From Hydractinia symbiolongicarpus (taxonomy: Eukaryota; Cnidaria; Hydrozoa; Anthoathecata; Hydractiniidae), in NCBI RefSeq assembly GCF_029227915.1, contig NC_079879.1, positions 29,580,501 to 29,644,500 on the forward strand: a stretch of DNA of 64,000 nucleotides. The letters run 5' to 3'. This document shows, one piece after another, positions 25,591 through 37,909 of the stretch. The notes under the pieces were generated by a model that was not told where the DNA came from, did no database searches, and saw only the letters and a program-made list of their open reading frames with translations. Within the stretch, counting starts at the first letter, position 1, and each line of letters begins with the position of its first letter. Made by a program: the position numbers and the translations under genes.

Positions 25591-28500
25591 TTTTAAATTA
25601 TTTTTTCACCACTAAAACGCATGAGACTTGTAGTTTTCAAAAATGTTTTCATTTTTGATGAGACGCTGAATAAAAGAAGTTTAATCGCCGGCAAACGAAA
25701 ACCTGCGATTTCCCTTAAATCCTGGACTCGGCCCGTATAGTCAAAAGTTACAAAGAAAGTACCCAGGGTGTAAACTCATTTCCCGAACGATTTTTTAAAT
25801 TTTTTTTTCACCACTAAAACGCATGAGACTTGTAGCTTTCAAAAATGTTTTCATTTTTGATGAGACACTTAATGAAAGAGGTTTAATCGCCGGCAAACGA
25901 AAACCCGCGATTTCCCGTAAATCCCGGGCTTGACCCGTATAGTCGAATGTATAAAAAGACAGTACCCTGTGAGTAAACTCATTTCCAGAAAGATTTTTTA
26001 AATTATTTTTTCATCACTAAAACGCATGGACTCGTAGTTTTCAAAAATGTTTTTATTTTTGATGAGACGCTGAATAAAAGAAGTTTAATCGCCGCCAAAC
26101 GAAAACCTGCGATTTCCCGTAAATCCCGGACTCGGCCCGTATAGTCAAAAGTATACAAAGAAAGTACCCAGGGAGTAAACTCATTTCCCGAACGATTTTT
26201 TAAATTATTTTTTCACCACTAAAACGCATGAGACTTGTAGTTTTCAAAAATGTTTTCATTTTTGATGATACGCTGAATAAAAGAAGTTTAATCGCCGGCA
26301 AACGAAATCCCGCCATTTCCCGTAAACCCCGGACTCGGCCCGTATAGTCAAAAGTATACAAAGAAAGTACCCAGGGAGTAAACTCATTTCCCGAACGATT
26401 TTTTAAATGATTTTTTCACCACTAAAACGCATGAGACTTGTAGTTTTCAAAAATGTTTTCATTTTTGATGATACGCTGAATAAAAGAAGTTTATTCGCCG
26501 GCAAACGAAATCCCGCCATTTCCCGTAAACCCCGGACTCGGCCCGTATAGTCAAAAGTATACAAAGAAAGTACCCAGGGAGTAAACTCATTTCCCGAACG
26601 ATTTTTTACATTATTTTTTTACCACTAAACGCATGAGACTTGTAGTTTTCAAAAATGTTTTCATATTTGATGGGACGCTGAATAAAAGAAGTTTAATCGC
26701 CGGCAAACGAAAATCCGCAATTTCCCGTAAATCCCGGACTCGGCCCGTATAGTCAAAAGTATACAAAGAAAGTACCCTGGGAGTAAACTCATTTCCCGAA
26801 CGATTTTTTAAATTATTTTTTCACCACTAAAACGCATGAGACTTGTAGTTTTCAAAAATGTTTTCATTTTTGATGAGACGCTTAATGAAAGAAGTTTAAT
26901 CGCCGGCAAACGAAAACCCGCGATTTCCCGTAAATCCCGGGCTTGGCCCGCATAGTCAAAAGTATACAAAGAAAGTACCCAGGGAGTAAACTCATTTCCC
27001 GAACGATTTTTTAAATTATTTTTTCACCACTAAAACGCATGGACTTGTAGTTTTCAAAAATGTTTTTATTTTTGATGAGACGCTGAATAAAAGAAGTTTA
27101 ATCGCCGGCAAACGAAAACCTGCGATTTCCCGTAAATCCCGGACTCGGCCCGTATAGTCAAAAGTATACAAAGAAAGTACCCAGGGAGTAAACTCATTTC
27201 CCGAACGATTTTTTAAATTATTTTTTCACCACTAAAACGCATGAGACTTGTAGTTTTCAAAAATGTTTTCATTTTTGATGAGACGCTGAATAAAAGAAGT
27301 TTAATCGCCGGCAAACGAAATCCCGCCATTTCCCGTAAACCCCGGACTCGGCCCGTATAGTCAAAAGTATACAAAGAAAGTACCCAGGGAGTAAACTCAT
27401 TTCCCGAACGATTTTTTATATTATTTTTTTACCACTGAACGCATGAGACTTGTAGTTTTCAAAAATGTTTTCATATTTGATGGGACGTTGAATAAAAGAA
27501 GTTTAATCGCCGGCAAACGAAAATCTGCAATTTCCCGTAAATCCCGGACTCGGCCCGTATAGTCAAAAGTATACAAAGAAAGTACCCAGGGAGTAAACTC
27601 ATTTCCCAAACGATTTTTTAATTTTTTTTTTCACCACTAAAACGCATGAGACTTGTAGTTTTCAAAAATGTTTTCATTTTTGATGAGACGCTTAATGAAA
27701 GAAGTTTAATCGCCGGCAAACGAAAACCTGCGATTTCCCGTAAATCCCGGACTCGGCCCGTATAGTCAAAAGTATACAAAGAAAGTACCCAGGGAGTAAA
27801 CTCATTTCCCAAACGATTTTTTAAATTATTATTTCACCACTAAAGCCCATAAGACTTGTAGTTTTTAAAAATGTTTTCATTTTTGATGAGACGCTGAATA
27901 AAAGAAGTTTAATCACCGGCAAACGAAAACCCGCGATTTCCCGTAAATCCCGGACTCGGCCCGTATAGTCAAAAGTATACAAGGAAAGAACCCAGTGAGT
28001 AAACTCATTTCCCGAACGAATTTTTAAATTATTTTTTCACCACTAAAACGCATGAGACTTGTAGTTTTCAAAAATGTTTTTATTTTTGATGACACGCTGA
28101 ATGAAAGAAGTTTAATCGCCGGCAAACGAAAACCTGCGATTTCCCTTAAATCCTGGACTCGGCCCGTATAGTCAAAAGTATACAAAGAAAGTACCCAGGG
28201 AGTAAACTCATTTCCCAAACGATTTTTTAAATTATTTTTTCACCACTAAAACGCATGAGACTTGTAGTTTTCAAAAATGTTTTCATTTTTGATGAGACGC
28301 TGAATAAAAGAAGTTTAATCGCCGGCAAACGAAAACCTGCGATTTCCCTTAAATCCTGGACTCGGCCCGTATAGTGAAAAGTTACAAAAAAAGTACCCAG
28401 GGTGTAAACTCATTTCCCGAACGATTTTTTAAATTTTTTTTTCACCACTAAAACGCATGAGACTTGTAGCTTTCAAAAATGTTTTCATTTTTGATGAGAC

Positions 28501-30830
28501 ACTTAATGAAAGAGGTTTAATCGCCGGCAAACGAAAACCCGCGATTTCCCGTAAATCCCGGGCTTGACCCGTATAGTCGAATGTATAAAAAGACAGTACC
28601 CTGTGAGTAAACTCATTTCCAGAAAGATTTTTTAAATTATTTTTTCATCACTAAAACGCATGGACTCGTAGTTTTCAAAAATGTTTTTATTTTTGATGAG
28701 ACGCTGAATAAAAGAAGTTTAATCGCCGCCAAACGAAAACCTGCGATTTCCCGTAAATCCCGGACTCGGCCCGTATAGTCAAAAGTATACAAAGAAAGTA
28801 CCCAGGGAGTAAACTCATTTCCCGAACGATTTTTTAAATTATTTTTTCACCACTAAAACGCATGAGACTTGTAGTTTTCAAAAATGTTTTCATTTTTGAT
28901 GATACGCTGAATAAAAGAAGTTTAATCGCAGGCAAACGAAATCCCGCCATTTCCCGTAAACCCCGGACTCGGCCCGTATAGTTAAAAGTATACAAAGAAA
29001 GTACCCAGGGAGTAAACTCATTTCCCGAACGATTTTTTAAATGATTTTTTCACCACTAAAACGCATGAGACTTGTAGTTTTCAAAAATGTTTACATTTTT
29101 GATGATACGCTGAATAAAAGAAGTTTATTCGCCGGCAAACGAAATCCCGCCATTTCCCGTAAACCCCGGACTCGGCCCGTATAGTCAAAAGTATACAAAG
29201 AAAGTACCCAGGGAGTAAACTCATTTCCCGAACGATTTTTTACATTATTTTTTTACCACTAAACGCATGAGACTTGTAGTTTTCAAAAATGTTTTCATAT
29301 TTGATGGGACGCTGGATAAAAGAAGTTTAATCGCCGGCAAACGAAAATCCGCAATTTCCCGTAAATCCCGGACTCGGCCCGTATAGTCAAAAGTATACAA
29401 AGAAAGTACCCTGGGAGTAAACTCATTTCCCGAACGATTTTTTAAATTATTTTTTCACCACTAAAACGCATGAGACTTGTAGTTTTCAAAAATGTTTTCA
29501 TTTTTGATGAGACGCTTAATGAAAGAAGTTTAATCGCCGGCAAACGAAAACCCGCGATTTCCCGTAAATCCCGGGCTTGGCCCGCATAGTCAAAAGTATA
29601 CAAAGAAAGTACCCAGGGAGTAAACTCATTTCCCGAACGATTTTTTAAATTATTTTTTCACCACTAAAACGCATGGACTTGTAGTTTTCAAAAATGTTTT
29701 TATTTTTGATGAGACGCTGAATAAAAGAAGTTTAATCGCCGGCAAACGAAAACCTGCGATTTCCCGTAAATCCCGGACTCGGCCCGTATAGTCAAAAGTA
29801 TACAAAGAAAGTACCCAGGGAGTAAACTCATTTCCCGAACGATTTTTTAAATTATTTTTTCACCACTAAAACGCATGAGACTTGTAGTTTTCAAAAATGT
29901 TTTCATTTTTGATGAGACGCTGAATAAAAGAAGTTTAATCGCCGGCAAACGAAATCCCGCCATTTCCCGTAAACCCCGGACTCGGCCCGTATAGTCAAAA
30001 GTATACAAAGAAAGTACCCAGGGAGTAAACTCATTTCCCGAACGATTTTTTATATTATTTTTTTACCACTGAACGCATGAGACTTGTAGTTTTCAAAAAT
30101 GTTTTCATATTTGATGGGACGTTGAATAAAAGAAGTTTAATCGCCGGCAAACGAAAATCTGCAATTTCCCGTAAATCCCGGACTCGGCCCGTATAGTCAA
30201 AAGTATACAAAGAAAGTACCCAGGGAGTAAACTCATTTCCCAAACGATTTTTTAATTTTTTTTTTCACCACTAAAACGCATGAGACTTGTAGTTTTCAAA
30301 AATGTTTTCATTTTTGATGAGACGCTTAATGAAAGAAGTTTAATCGCCGGCAAACGAAAACCTGCGATTTCCCGTAAATCCCGGACTCGGCCCGTATAGT
30401 CAAAAGTATACAAAGAAAGTACCCAGGGAGTAAACTCATTTCCCAAACGATTTTTTAAATTATTATTTCACCACTAAAGCCCATAAGACTTGTAGTTTTT
30501 AAAAATGTTTTCATTTTTGATGAGACGCTGAATAAAAGAAGTTTAATCACCGGCAAACGAAAACCCGCGATTTCCCGTAAATCCCGGACTCGGCCCGTAT
30601 AGTCAAAAGTATACAAGGAAAGAACCCAGTGAGTAAACTCATTTCCCGAACGAATTTTTAAATTATTTTTTCACCACTAAAACGCATGAGACTTGTAGTT
30701 TTCAAAAATGTTTTTATTTTTGATGACACGCTGAATGAAAGAAGTTTAATCGCCGGCAAACGAAAACCTGCGATTTCCCTTAAATCCTGGACTCGGCCCG
30801 TATAGTCAAAAGTATACAAAGAAAGTACCC
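25590..30830 (-). repeat. Tandem duplication of a 13-monomer unit, 2,634 bp
   Basis: Units are about 25,590-28,200 and 28,225-30,830. Shared private markers 2,634 bp apart include GTAGCTTTCAAAAATG (25,833 and 28,467), GGGCTTGACCCG, GTATAAAAAGACAGTACCC, ACTCGTAGTTTTC, TCGCCGCCAAACG, TTAAATGATTTTTTCACC, GATGATACGCTG, GATGGGACGTTG and AAATCTGCAATTTCCC. Differences are few: CATAGTGAAAAGTTAC, TCGCAGGCAAACG, TGTTTACATTTTTG and GCTGGATAAAAG in the second unit. The duplication is therefore recent but not the newest. Confidence 0.88.
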
Positions 30831-32070
30831 AGGGTGTAAACTCATTTCCCGAACGATTTTTTAAATTATTTTTTCACCACTAAAACGCATGAGACTTGTA
30901 GTTTTCAAAAATGTTTTCATTTTTGATGAGACGCTGATTAAAAAAAGGAGTTTAATCGCCGGCAAACGAAAACCTGCGATTTCCCGTATAGTCAAAAGTA
31001 TACAAAGAAAGTACCCAGGGAGTAAACTCATTTCCCGAACGATTTTTTAAATTATTATTTCACCACTAAAACGCATGAGACTTGTAGTTTTCAAAAATGT
31101 TTTCATTTTTGATGAGACGCTGAATAAAAGAAGTTTAATCGCCGGCAAACGAAATCCCGCCATTTCCCGTAAACCCCGGACTCGGCCCGTATAGTCAAAA
31201 GTATACAAAGAAAGTACCCAGGGAGTAAACTCATTTCCCGAACGATTTTTTATATTATTTTTTTACCACTGAACGCATGAGACTTGTAGTTTTCAAAAAT
31301 GTTTTCATATTTGATGGGACGCTGACTAAAAGAAGTTTAATCGCCGGCAAACGAAAATCCGCAATTTCCCGTAAAACCCGGACTCGGCCCGTATAGTCAA
31401 AAGTATACAAAGAAAGTACCCAGGGAGTAAACTCATTTCCCAAACGATTTTTTAATTTTTTTTTCACCACTAAAACGCATGAGACTTGTAGTTTTCAAAA
31501 ATGTTTTCATTTTTGATGAGACGCTTAATGAAAGTGGTTTAATCGCCGGCAAACGAAAACCCGCGATTTCCCGTAAATCCCGGGCTAGGCCCGTATAGTC
31601 GAATGTATACAAAGAAAGTACCCTGTGAGTAAACTCATTTCCAAAACGATTTTTTAAATTATCTTTTCACCACTAAAACCCTTGAGACTTGTAGTTTTCA
31701 AAAATGTTTTCATTTTTGATGAGACGCTGAATAAAAGAAGTTTATTCGCCGGCAAACGAAAACCCGCCATTTCCCGTAAACCCCGGACTCGGCCCGCATA
31801 GTCAAATGTATACAAAGAAAGTACCCTGTGAGTAAACCCATTTCCAAAACGATTTTTTAAATTATCTTTTCACCACTAAAACGCATGAGACTTGTAGTTT
31901 TCAAAAATGTTTTCATTTTTGATGAGACGCTGAATAAAAGAAGTTTAATCGCTGGCAAACAAAAATCCGCGATTTCTTGTAAATCCCGGTCTCGGCCCGT
32001 ATAGTCAAAAGTATACAAAGAAAGTACCCAGGGAGTAAACTTATTTCCCGAACGATTTTTTAAATTATTT
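30830..32070 (-). repeat. Bridge block including a 20-bp-deleted monomer
   Basis: A GATTAAAAAAAGGAG monomer near 30,930 is followed by CTGCGATTTCCCGTATAG at about 30,975-30,992, where the usual 20 bases between two CCCGT motifs are absent. Then come a GATGGGACGCTGACTAAAAG monomer (about 31,316) and a run of GTGGTTTAATCG, CCCTTGAG and TCGCTGGCAAAC types resembling 11.6-12.2 kb. No unique sequence is present. Confidence 0.75.
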
Positions 32071-34489
32071 TTTCACCACTAAAACGCATGAGACTTGTAG
32101 TGTTCAAAAATGTTTTCATTTTTGATGAGACGCTTAATGATAGAGGTTTAATCGCCGGCAAACGAAATCCCGCGTTTTCCCGTAAATCCGGGGCTTGGCC
32201 CGTATAGTCGAATGTATACAAAGAAAGTACCCAGGGAGTAAACTCATTTCCCGAACGATTTTTTAAATTTTTTTTTCACCACTAAAACGCATGAGACTTG
32301 TAGTTTTCAAAAATGTTTTCATTTTTGATGAGACACTTAATGAAAGAGGTTTAATCGCTGGCAAACGAAAACCCGCGATTTCCCGTAAATCCCGGGCTTG
32401 GCCCGTATAGTCGAATGTATAAAAAGAAAGTACCCTGTGAGTAAACTCATTTCCAGAAAGATTTTTTAAATTATTTTTTCACCACTAAAACGCATAAGAC
32501 TTGTAGTTTTTAAAAATGTTTTCATTTTTGATGAGACGCTGAATAAAAGAAGTTTAATCGCCGGCAAACGAAACCCGCGATTTTCCGTAAATCCCGGACT
32601 TGGCCCGCATAGTCAAAAGTATACAAAGAAAGTACCCAGGGAGTAAACTCATTTCCCGAACGATTTTTTAAATTATTTTTTCACCACTAAAACGCATAGA
32701 CTTGTAGTTTTCAAAAATGTTTTTATTTTTGATGAGACGCTGAATAAAAGAAGTTTAATCGCCGGCAAACGAAAACCTGCGATTTCCCGTAAATCCCGGA
32801 CTCAGCCCGTATAGTCAAAAGTATACAAAGAAAGTACCCAGGGAGTAAACTCATTTCTCGAACGATTTTTTAAATTATTTTTTCACCACTAAAACGCATG
32901 AGACTTGTAATTTTCAAAAATGTTTTCATTTTTGATGAAACGCTGAATAAAAGAAGTTTAATCGCCGGCAAACGAAATCCCGCCATTTCCCGTAAACCCC
33001 GGACTCGGCCCGTATAGTCAAAAGTATACAAAGAAAGTACCCAGGGAGTAAACTCATTTCCAGAACGATTTTTTACATTATTTTTTTACCACTAAACGCA
33101 TGAGACTTGTAGTTTTCAAAAATGTTTTCATATTTGATGGGACGCTGAATAAAAGAAGTTTATTCGCCGGCAAACGAAAATCCGCCATTTCCCGTAAATC
33201 CCGGACTCGGCCCGTATAGTCAAAAGTATACAAAGAAAGTACCCTGGGAGTAAACTCATTTCCCGAACGATTTTTTAAATTATTTTTTCACCACTAAAAC
33301 GCATGAGACTTGTAGTTTTCAAAAATGTTTTCATTTTTGATGAGACGCTTAAGGAAAGAAGTTTAATCGCCGGCAAACGAAAACCCGCGATTTCCCGTAA
33401 ATCCCGGGCTTGGCCCGCATAGTCAAAAGTATACAAAGAAAGTACCCTGGGAGTAAACTCATTCCCCGAACGATTTTTTAAATTATTTTTTCACTACTAA
33501 AACGCATGAGACTTGTAGTTTTCAAAAATGTTTTCATTTTTGATGAGACGCTTAATGATAGAGGTTTAATCGCCGGCAAACGAAATCCCGCGTTTTCCCG
33601 TAAATCCGGGGCTTGGCCCGTATAGTCGAATGTATACAAAGAAAGTACCCAGGGAGTAAACTCATTTCCCGAACGATTTTTTAAATTTTTTTTTCACCAC
33701 TAAAACGCATGAGACTTGTAGTTTTCAAAAATGTTTTCATTTTTGATGAGACACTTAATGAAAGAGGTTTAATCGCCGGCAAACGAAAACCCGCGATTTC
33801 CCGTAAATCCCGGGCTTGGCCCGTATAGTCGAATGTATAAAAAGAAAGTACCCTGTGAGTAAACTCATTTCCAGAAAGATTTTTTAAATTATTTTTTCAC
33901 CACTAAAACGCATAGACTTGTAGTTTTCAAAAATGTTTTTATTTTTGATGAGACGCTGAATAAAAGAAGTTTAATCGCCGGCAAACGAAAACCTGCGATT
34001 TCCCGTAAATCCCGGACTCAGCCCGTATAGTCAAAAGTATACAAAGAAAGTACCCAGGGAGTAAACTCATTTCCCGAACGATTTTTTAAATTATTTTTTC
34101 ACCACTAAAACGCATGAGACTTGTAATTTTCAAAAATGTTTTCATTTTTGATGACACGCTGAATAAAAGAAGTTTAATCGCCGGCAAACGAAATCCCGCC
34201 ATTTCCCGTAAACCCCGGACTCGGCCCGTATAGTCAAAAGTATACAAAGAAAGTACCCAGGGAGTAAACTCATTTCCAGAACGATTTTTTACATTATTTT
34301 TTTACCACTAAACGCATGAGACTTGTAGTTTTCAAAAATGTTTTCATATTTGATGGGACGCTGAATAAAAGAAGTTTAATCGCCGGCAAACGAAAATCCG
34401 CAATTTCCCGTAAATCCCGGACTCGGCCCGTATAGTCAAAAGTATACAAAGAAAGTACCCTGGGAGTAAACTCATTTCCCGAACGATTT

Positions 34490-34493
34490 TTTA
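34490..34493. repeat. Target-site duplication, left copy (TTTA)
   Basis: TTTA immediately precedes the SINE and the same TTTA follows it at 34,789-34,792. An undisturbed monomer has a single TTTTTTAAATT here. The SINE plus one 4-bp copy accounts exactly for the 299 extra bases. The duplication is short for LINE-driven integration, and the poly-T context makes its exact length ambiguous. Confidence 0.6.
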
Positions 34494-34718
34494 GAGATTA
34501 TTATTTACCCAGGATAGCCTCATCAGTTCCTATTGGTACTGCTATCAACGAGGGTCCTGCGAAGGGGGTCCTAGCGCATTTAAAGCTCCCATTTGAGCTA
34601 CGAAAGTCGTGCAAGCACAGCAATCGCTCAACTAGACAACCGCCTAAGATATCAATCCTATTCTCATGCTGAGCGCTAAGCAGAAAGGATAGATTCACAC
34701 TTTTATAGTCTCTGGCAT

Positions 34719-34788
34719 GACTCGGCCGGGGTTTGAACCTAAGACCTCCCGCACTGAAAGCGAACGCTCTACCACAAGGCTATCAGTC
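34719..34788 (-). other. tRNA-like head of the SINE (degenerate tRNA relic)
   Basis: On the minus strand, segments fall at canonical tRNA lengths. There is TAGCCTTGTGGTAGAGC (positions 8-25), an anticodon arm TTCGC-TTTCAGT-GCGGG (five pairs, two of them wobble), a 5-nt variable loop AGGTC, a T arm TTAGG-TTCAAAC-CCCGG and a 3' acceptor strand CCGAGTC. By position the anticodon would be TCA. The acceptor stem is poor: only GACT pairs with AGTC, and it appears out of register by one base. The T stem has a mismatch and no CCA-less tRNA end follows. It is a relic promoter module, not a working tRNA gene. Confidence 0.8.
34730..34782 (-). promoter_or_regulatory. Pol III internal promoter (A box and B box) of the SINE
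   Basis: The A box TAGCCTTGTGG lies at 34,772-34,782 (minus strand) and matches TRGYNNANNNG except that T replaces the fixed A. The B box GGTTCAAACC lies at 34,730-34,739 and matches GWTCRANNC fully. The gap of about 32 bp is normal for type 2 Pol III promoters. The elements look intact enough for transcription, but the silent state of satellite chromatin cannot be judged from sequence. Confidence 0.78.
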
Positions 34789-34792
34789 TTTA
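34789..34792. repeat. Target-site duplication, right copy (TTTA)
   Basis: Right-hand partner of the TTTA at 34,490-34,493. The satellite resumes here with TTTAAATTATTTTTTCACC. Confidence 0.6.
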
Positions 34793-37700
34793 AATTATTT
34801 TTTCACCACTAAAACGCATGAGACTTGTAGTTTTCAAAAATGTTTTCATTTTTGATGAGACGCTTAAGGAAAGAAGTTTAATCGCCGGCAAACGAAAACC
34901 CGCGATTTCCCGTAAATCCCGGGCTTGGCCCGCATAGTCAAAAGTATACAAAGAAAGTACCCTGGGAGTAAACTCATTTCCCGAACGATTTTTTAAATTA
35001 TTTTTTCACCACTAAAACGCATGAGACTTGTAGTTTTCAAAAATGTTTTCATTTTTGATGAGACGCTTAATGAAAGAAGTTTAATCGGCGGCAAACGAAA
35101 ACCCGCGATTTCCCGTAAATCCCGGGCTTGGCCCGCATAGTCAAAAGTATACAAAGAAAGTACCCAGGGAGTAAACTCATTTCCCGAACGATTTTTTAAA
35201 TTATTTTTTCACCACTAAAACGCATGAGACTTGTAGTTTTCAAAAATGTTTTCATTTTTGATGAGACGCTTAATGATAGAGGTTTAATCGCCGGCAAACG
35301 AAATCCCGCGTTTTCCCGTAAATCCGGGGCTTGGCCCGTATAGTCGAATGTATACAAAGAAAGTACCCAGGGAGTAAACTCATTTCCCGAACGATTTTTT
35401 AAATTTTTTTTTCACCACTAAAACGCATGAGACTTGCAGTTTTCAAAAATGTTTTCATTTTTGATGAGACACTTAATGAAAGAGGTTTAATCGCCGGCAA
35501 ACGAAAACCCGCGATTTCCCGTAAATCCCGGGCTTGGCCCGTATAGTCGAATGTATAAAAAGAAAGTACCCTGTGAGTAAACTCATTTCCAGAAAGATTT
35601 TTTAAATTATTTTTTCACCACTAAAACGCATAAGACTTGTAGTTTTTAAAAATGTTTTCATTTTTGATGAGACGCTGAATAAAAGAAGTTTAATCGCCGG
35701 CAAACGAAACCCGCGATTTTCCGTAAATCCCGGGCTTGGCCCGCATAGTCAAAAGTATACAAAGAAAGTACCCAGGGAGTAAACTCATTTCCCGAACGAT
35801 TTTTTAAATTATTTTTTCACCACTAAAACGCATAGACTTGTAGTTTTCAAAAATATTTTTATTTTTGATGAGACGCTGAATAAAAGAAGTTTAATCGCCG
35901 GCAAACGAAAACCTGCGATTTCCCGTAAATCCCGGACTCAGCCCGTATAGTCAAAAGTATACAAAGAAAGTACCCAGGGAGTAAACTCATTTCCCGAACG
36001 ATTTTTTAAATTATTTTTTCACCACTAAAACGCATGAGACTTGTAATTTTCAAAAATGTTTTCATTTTTGATGAGACGCTGAATAAAAGAAGTTTAATCG
36101 CCGGCAAACGAAATCCCGCCATTTCCCGTAAACCCCGGACTCGGCCCGTATAGTCAAAAGTATACAAAGAAAGTACCCAGGGAGTAAACTCATTTCCAGA
36201 ACGATTTTTTACATTATTTTTTTACCACTAAACGCATGAGACTTGTAGTTTTCAAAAATGTTTTAATATTTGATGGGACGCTGAATAAAAGAAGTTTAAT
36301 CGCCGGCAAACGAAAATCCGCAATTTCCCGTAAATCCCGGACTCGGCCCGTATAGTCAAAAGTATACAAAGAAAGTACCCTGGGAGTAAACTCATTTCCC
36401 GAACGATTTTTTAAATTATTTTTTCACCACTAAAACGCATGAGACTTGTAGTTTTCAAAAATGTTTTCATTTTTGATGAGACGCTTAAGGAAAGAAGTTT
36501 AATTGCCGGCAAACGAAAACCCGCGATTTCCCGTAAATCCCGGGCTTGGCCCGCATAGTCAAAAGTATACAAAGAAAGTACCCTGGGAGTAAACTCATTT
36601 CCCGAACGATTTTTTAAATTATTTTTTCACCACTAAAACGCATGAGACTTGTAGTTTTCAAAAATGTTTTCATTTTTGATGAGACGCTTAATGATAGAGG
36701 TTTAATCGCCGGCAAACGAAATCCCGCGTTTTCCCGTAAATCCGGGGCTTGGCCCGTATAGTCGAATGTATACAAAGAAAGTACCCAGGGAGTAAACTCA
36801 TTTCCCGAACGATTTTTTAAATTTTTTTTTCACCACTAAAACGCATGAGACTTGTAGTTTTCAAAAATGTTTTCATTTTTGATGAGACACTTAATGAAAG
36901 AGGTTTAATCGCCGGCAAACGAAAACCCGCGATTTCCCGTAAATCCCGGGCTTGGCCCGTATAGTCGAATGTATAAAAAGAAAGTACCCTGTGAGTAAAC
37001 TCATTTCCAGAAAGATTTTTTAAATTATTTTTTCACCACTAAAACGCATAAGACTTGTAGTTTTTAAAAATGTTTTCATTTTTGATGAGACGCTGAATAA
37101 AAGAAGTTTAATCGCCGGCAAACGAAACCCGCGATTTTCCGTAAATCCCGGGCTTGGCCCGCATAGTCAAAAGTATACAAAGAAAGTACCCAGGGAGTAA
37201 ACTCATTTTCCGAACGATTTTTTAAATTATTTTTTCACCACTAAAACGCATAGACTTGTAGTTTTCAAAAATGTTTTTATTTTTGATGAGACGCTGAATA
37301 AAAGAAGTTTAATCGCCGGCAAACGAAAACCTGCGATTTCCCGTAAATCCCGGACTCAGCCCGTATAGTCAAAAGTATACAAAGAAAGTACCCAGGGAGT
37401 AAACTCATTTCCCGAACGATTTTTTAAATTATTTTTTCACCACTAAAACGCATGAGACTTGTAATTTTCAAAAATGTTTTCATTTTTGATGAGACGCTGA
37501 ATAAAAGAAGTTTAATCGCCGGCAAACGAAATCCCGCCATTTCCCGTAAACCCCGGACTCGGCCCGTATAGTCAAAAGTATACAAAGAAAGTACCCAGGG
37601 AGTAAACTCATTTCCAGAACGATTTTTTACATTATTTTTTTACCACTAAACGCATGAGACTTGTAGTTTTCAAAAATGTTTTCATATTTGATGGGACGCT

Positions 37701-37909
37701 GAATAAAAGAAGTTTAATCGCCGGCAAACGAAAATCCGCAATTTCCCGTAAATCCCGGACTCGGCCCGTATAGTCAAAAGTATACAAAGAAAGTACCCTG
37801 GGAGTAAACTCATTTCCCGAACGATTTTTTAAATTATTTTTTCACCACTAAAACGCATGAGACTTGTAGTTTTCAAAAATGTTTTCATTTTTGATGAGAC
37901 GCTTAAGGA

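Larger units (their letters stand above)
1..34493 (-). repeat. Satellite array, left part (about 170 monomers of ~203 bp)
   Basis: Head-to-tail tandem array of one monomer family. Landmarks such as CGATTTTTTAAATTATTTT, CACCACTAAAACGCATGAG, CGCCGGCAAACGAAA and GTATACAAAGAAAGTACCC recur in fixed order at about 203-bp spacing (observed steps of 201-206 bp, with 186 bp for one deleted form). My consensus count is 77 G+C in 203 bp (38%). An AT-rich part (poly-T/poly-A tracts) is followed by a GC-rich part with repeated CCCG. Monomers differ by diagnostic substitutions, so the array is a mosaic of variant types and local higher-order repeats, listed separately. No interruption by unique sequence was seen before 34,494. 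The satellite's function is unknown; a centromeric or heterochromatic role is only inference from its size and organisation. Confidence 0.97.
34494..34788 (-). mobile_element. tRNA-derived SINE inserted in the satellite
   Basis: This is the only clearly unique sequence in the window, 295 bp long, and it splits one monomer at its TTTTTTAAATT tract. Read on the minus strand it starts GACTGATAGCCTTGTGG. It has a tRNA-like head of about 70 bp with Pol III A and B boxes, then an unrelated body of about 205 bp (including GCTTAGCGCTCAGCATGAG and AGCTCAAATGGGAGC), and ends GGGTAAATAATAATCTC, a short AT-rich repeat tail in place of a long poly-A. This is the layout of a tRNA-class SINE, a non-autonomous retrotransposon transcribed by RNA polymerase III and mobilised by a partner LINE. 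It encodes no protein. The tail suggests an L2/CR1- or RTE-like partner rather than a poly-A L1, which is inference. The family name is not known to me. Confidence 0.88.

Noticed and set aside
34501-34698. 65-codon frame inside the SINE on the minus strand
   Set aside because: It lies in the body of a non-coding SINE, overlaps the tail region, and shows no domain.
34719-34788. Functional tRNA gene (position-based anticodon TCA)
   Set aside because: The acceptor stem does not pair in register, the T stem has a mismatch, and a 205-bp SINE body with an AT repeat tail follows directly.
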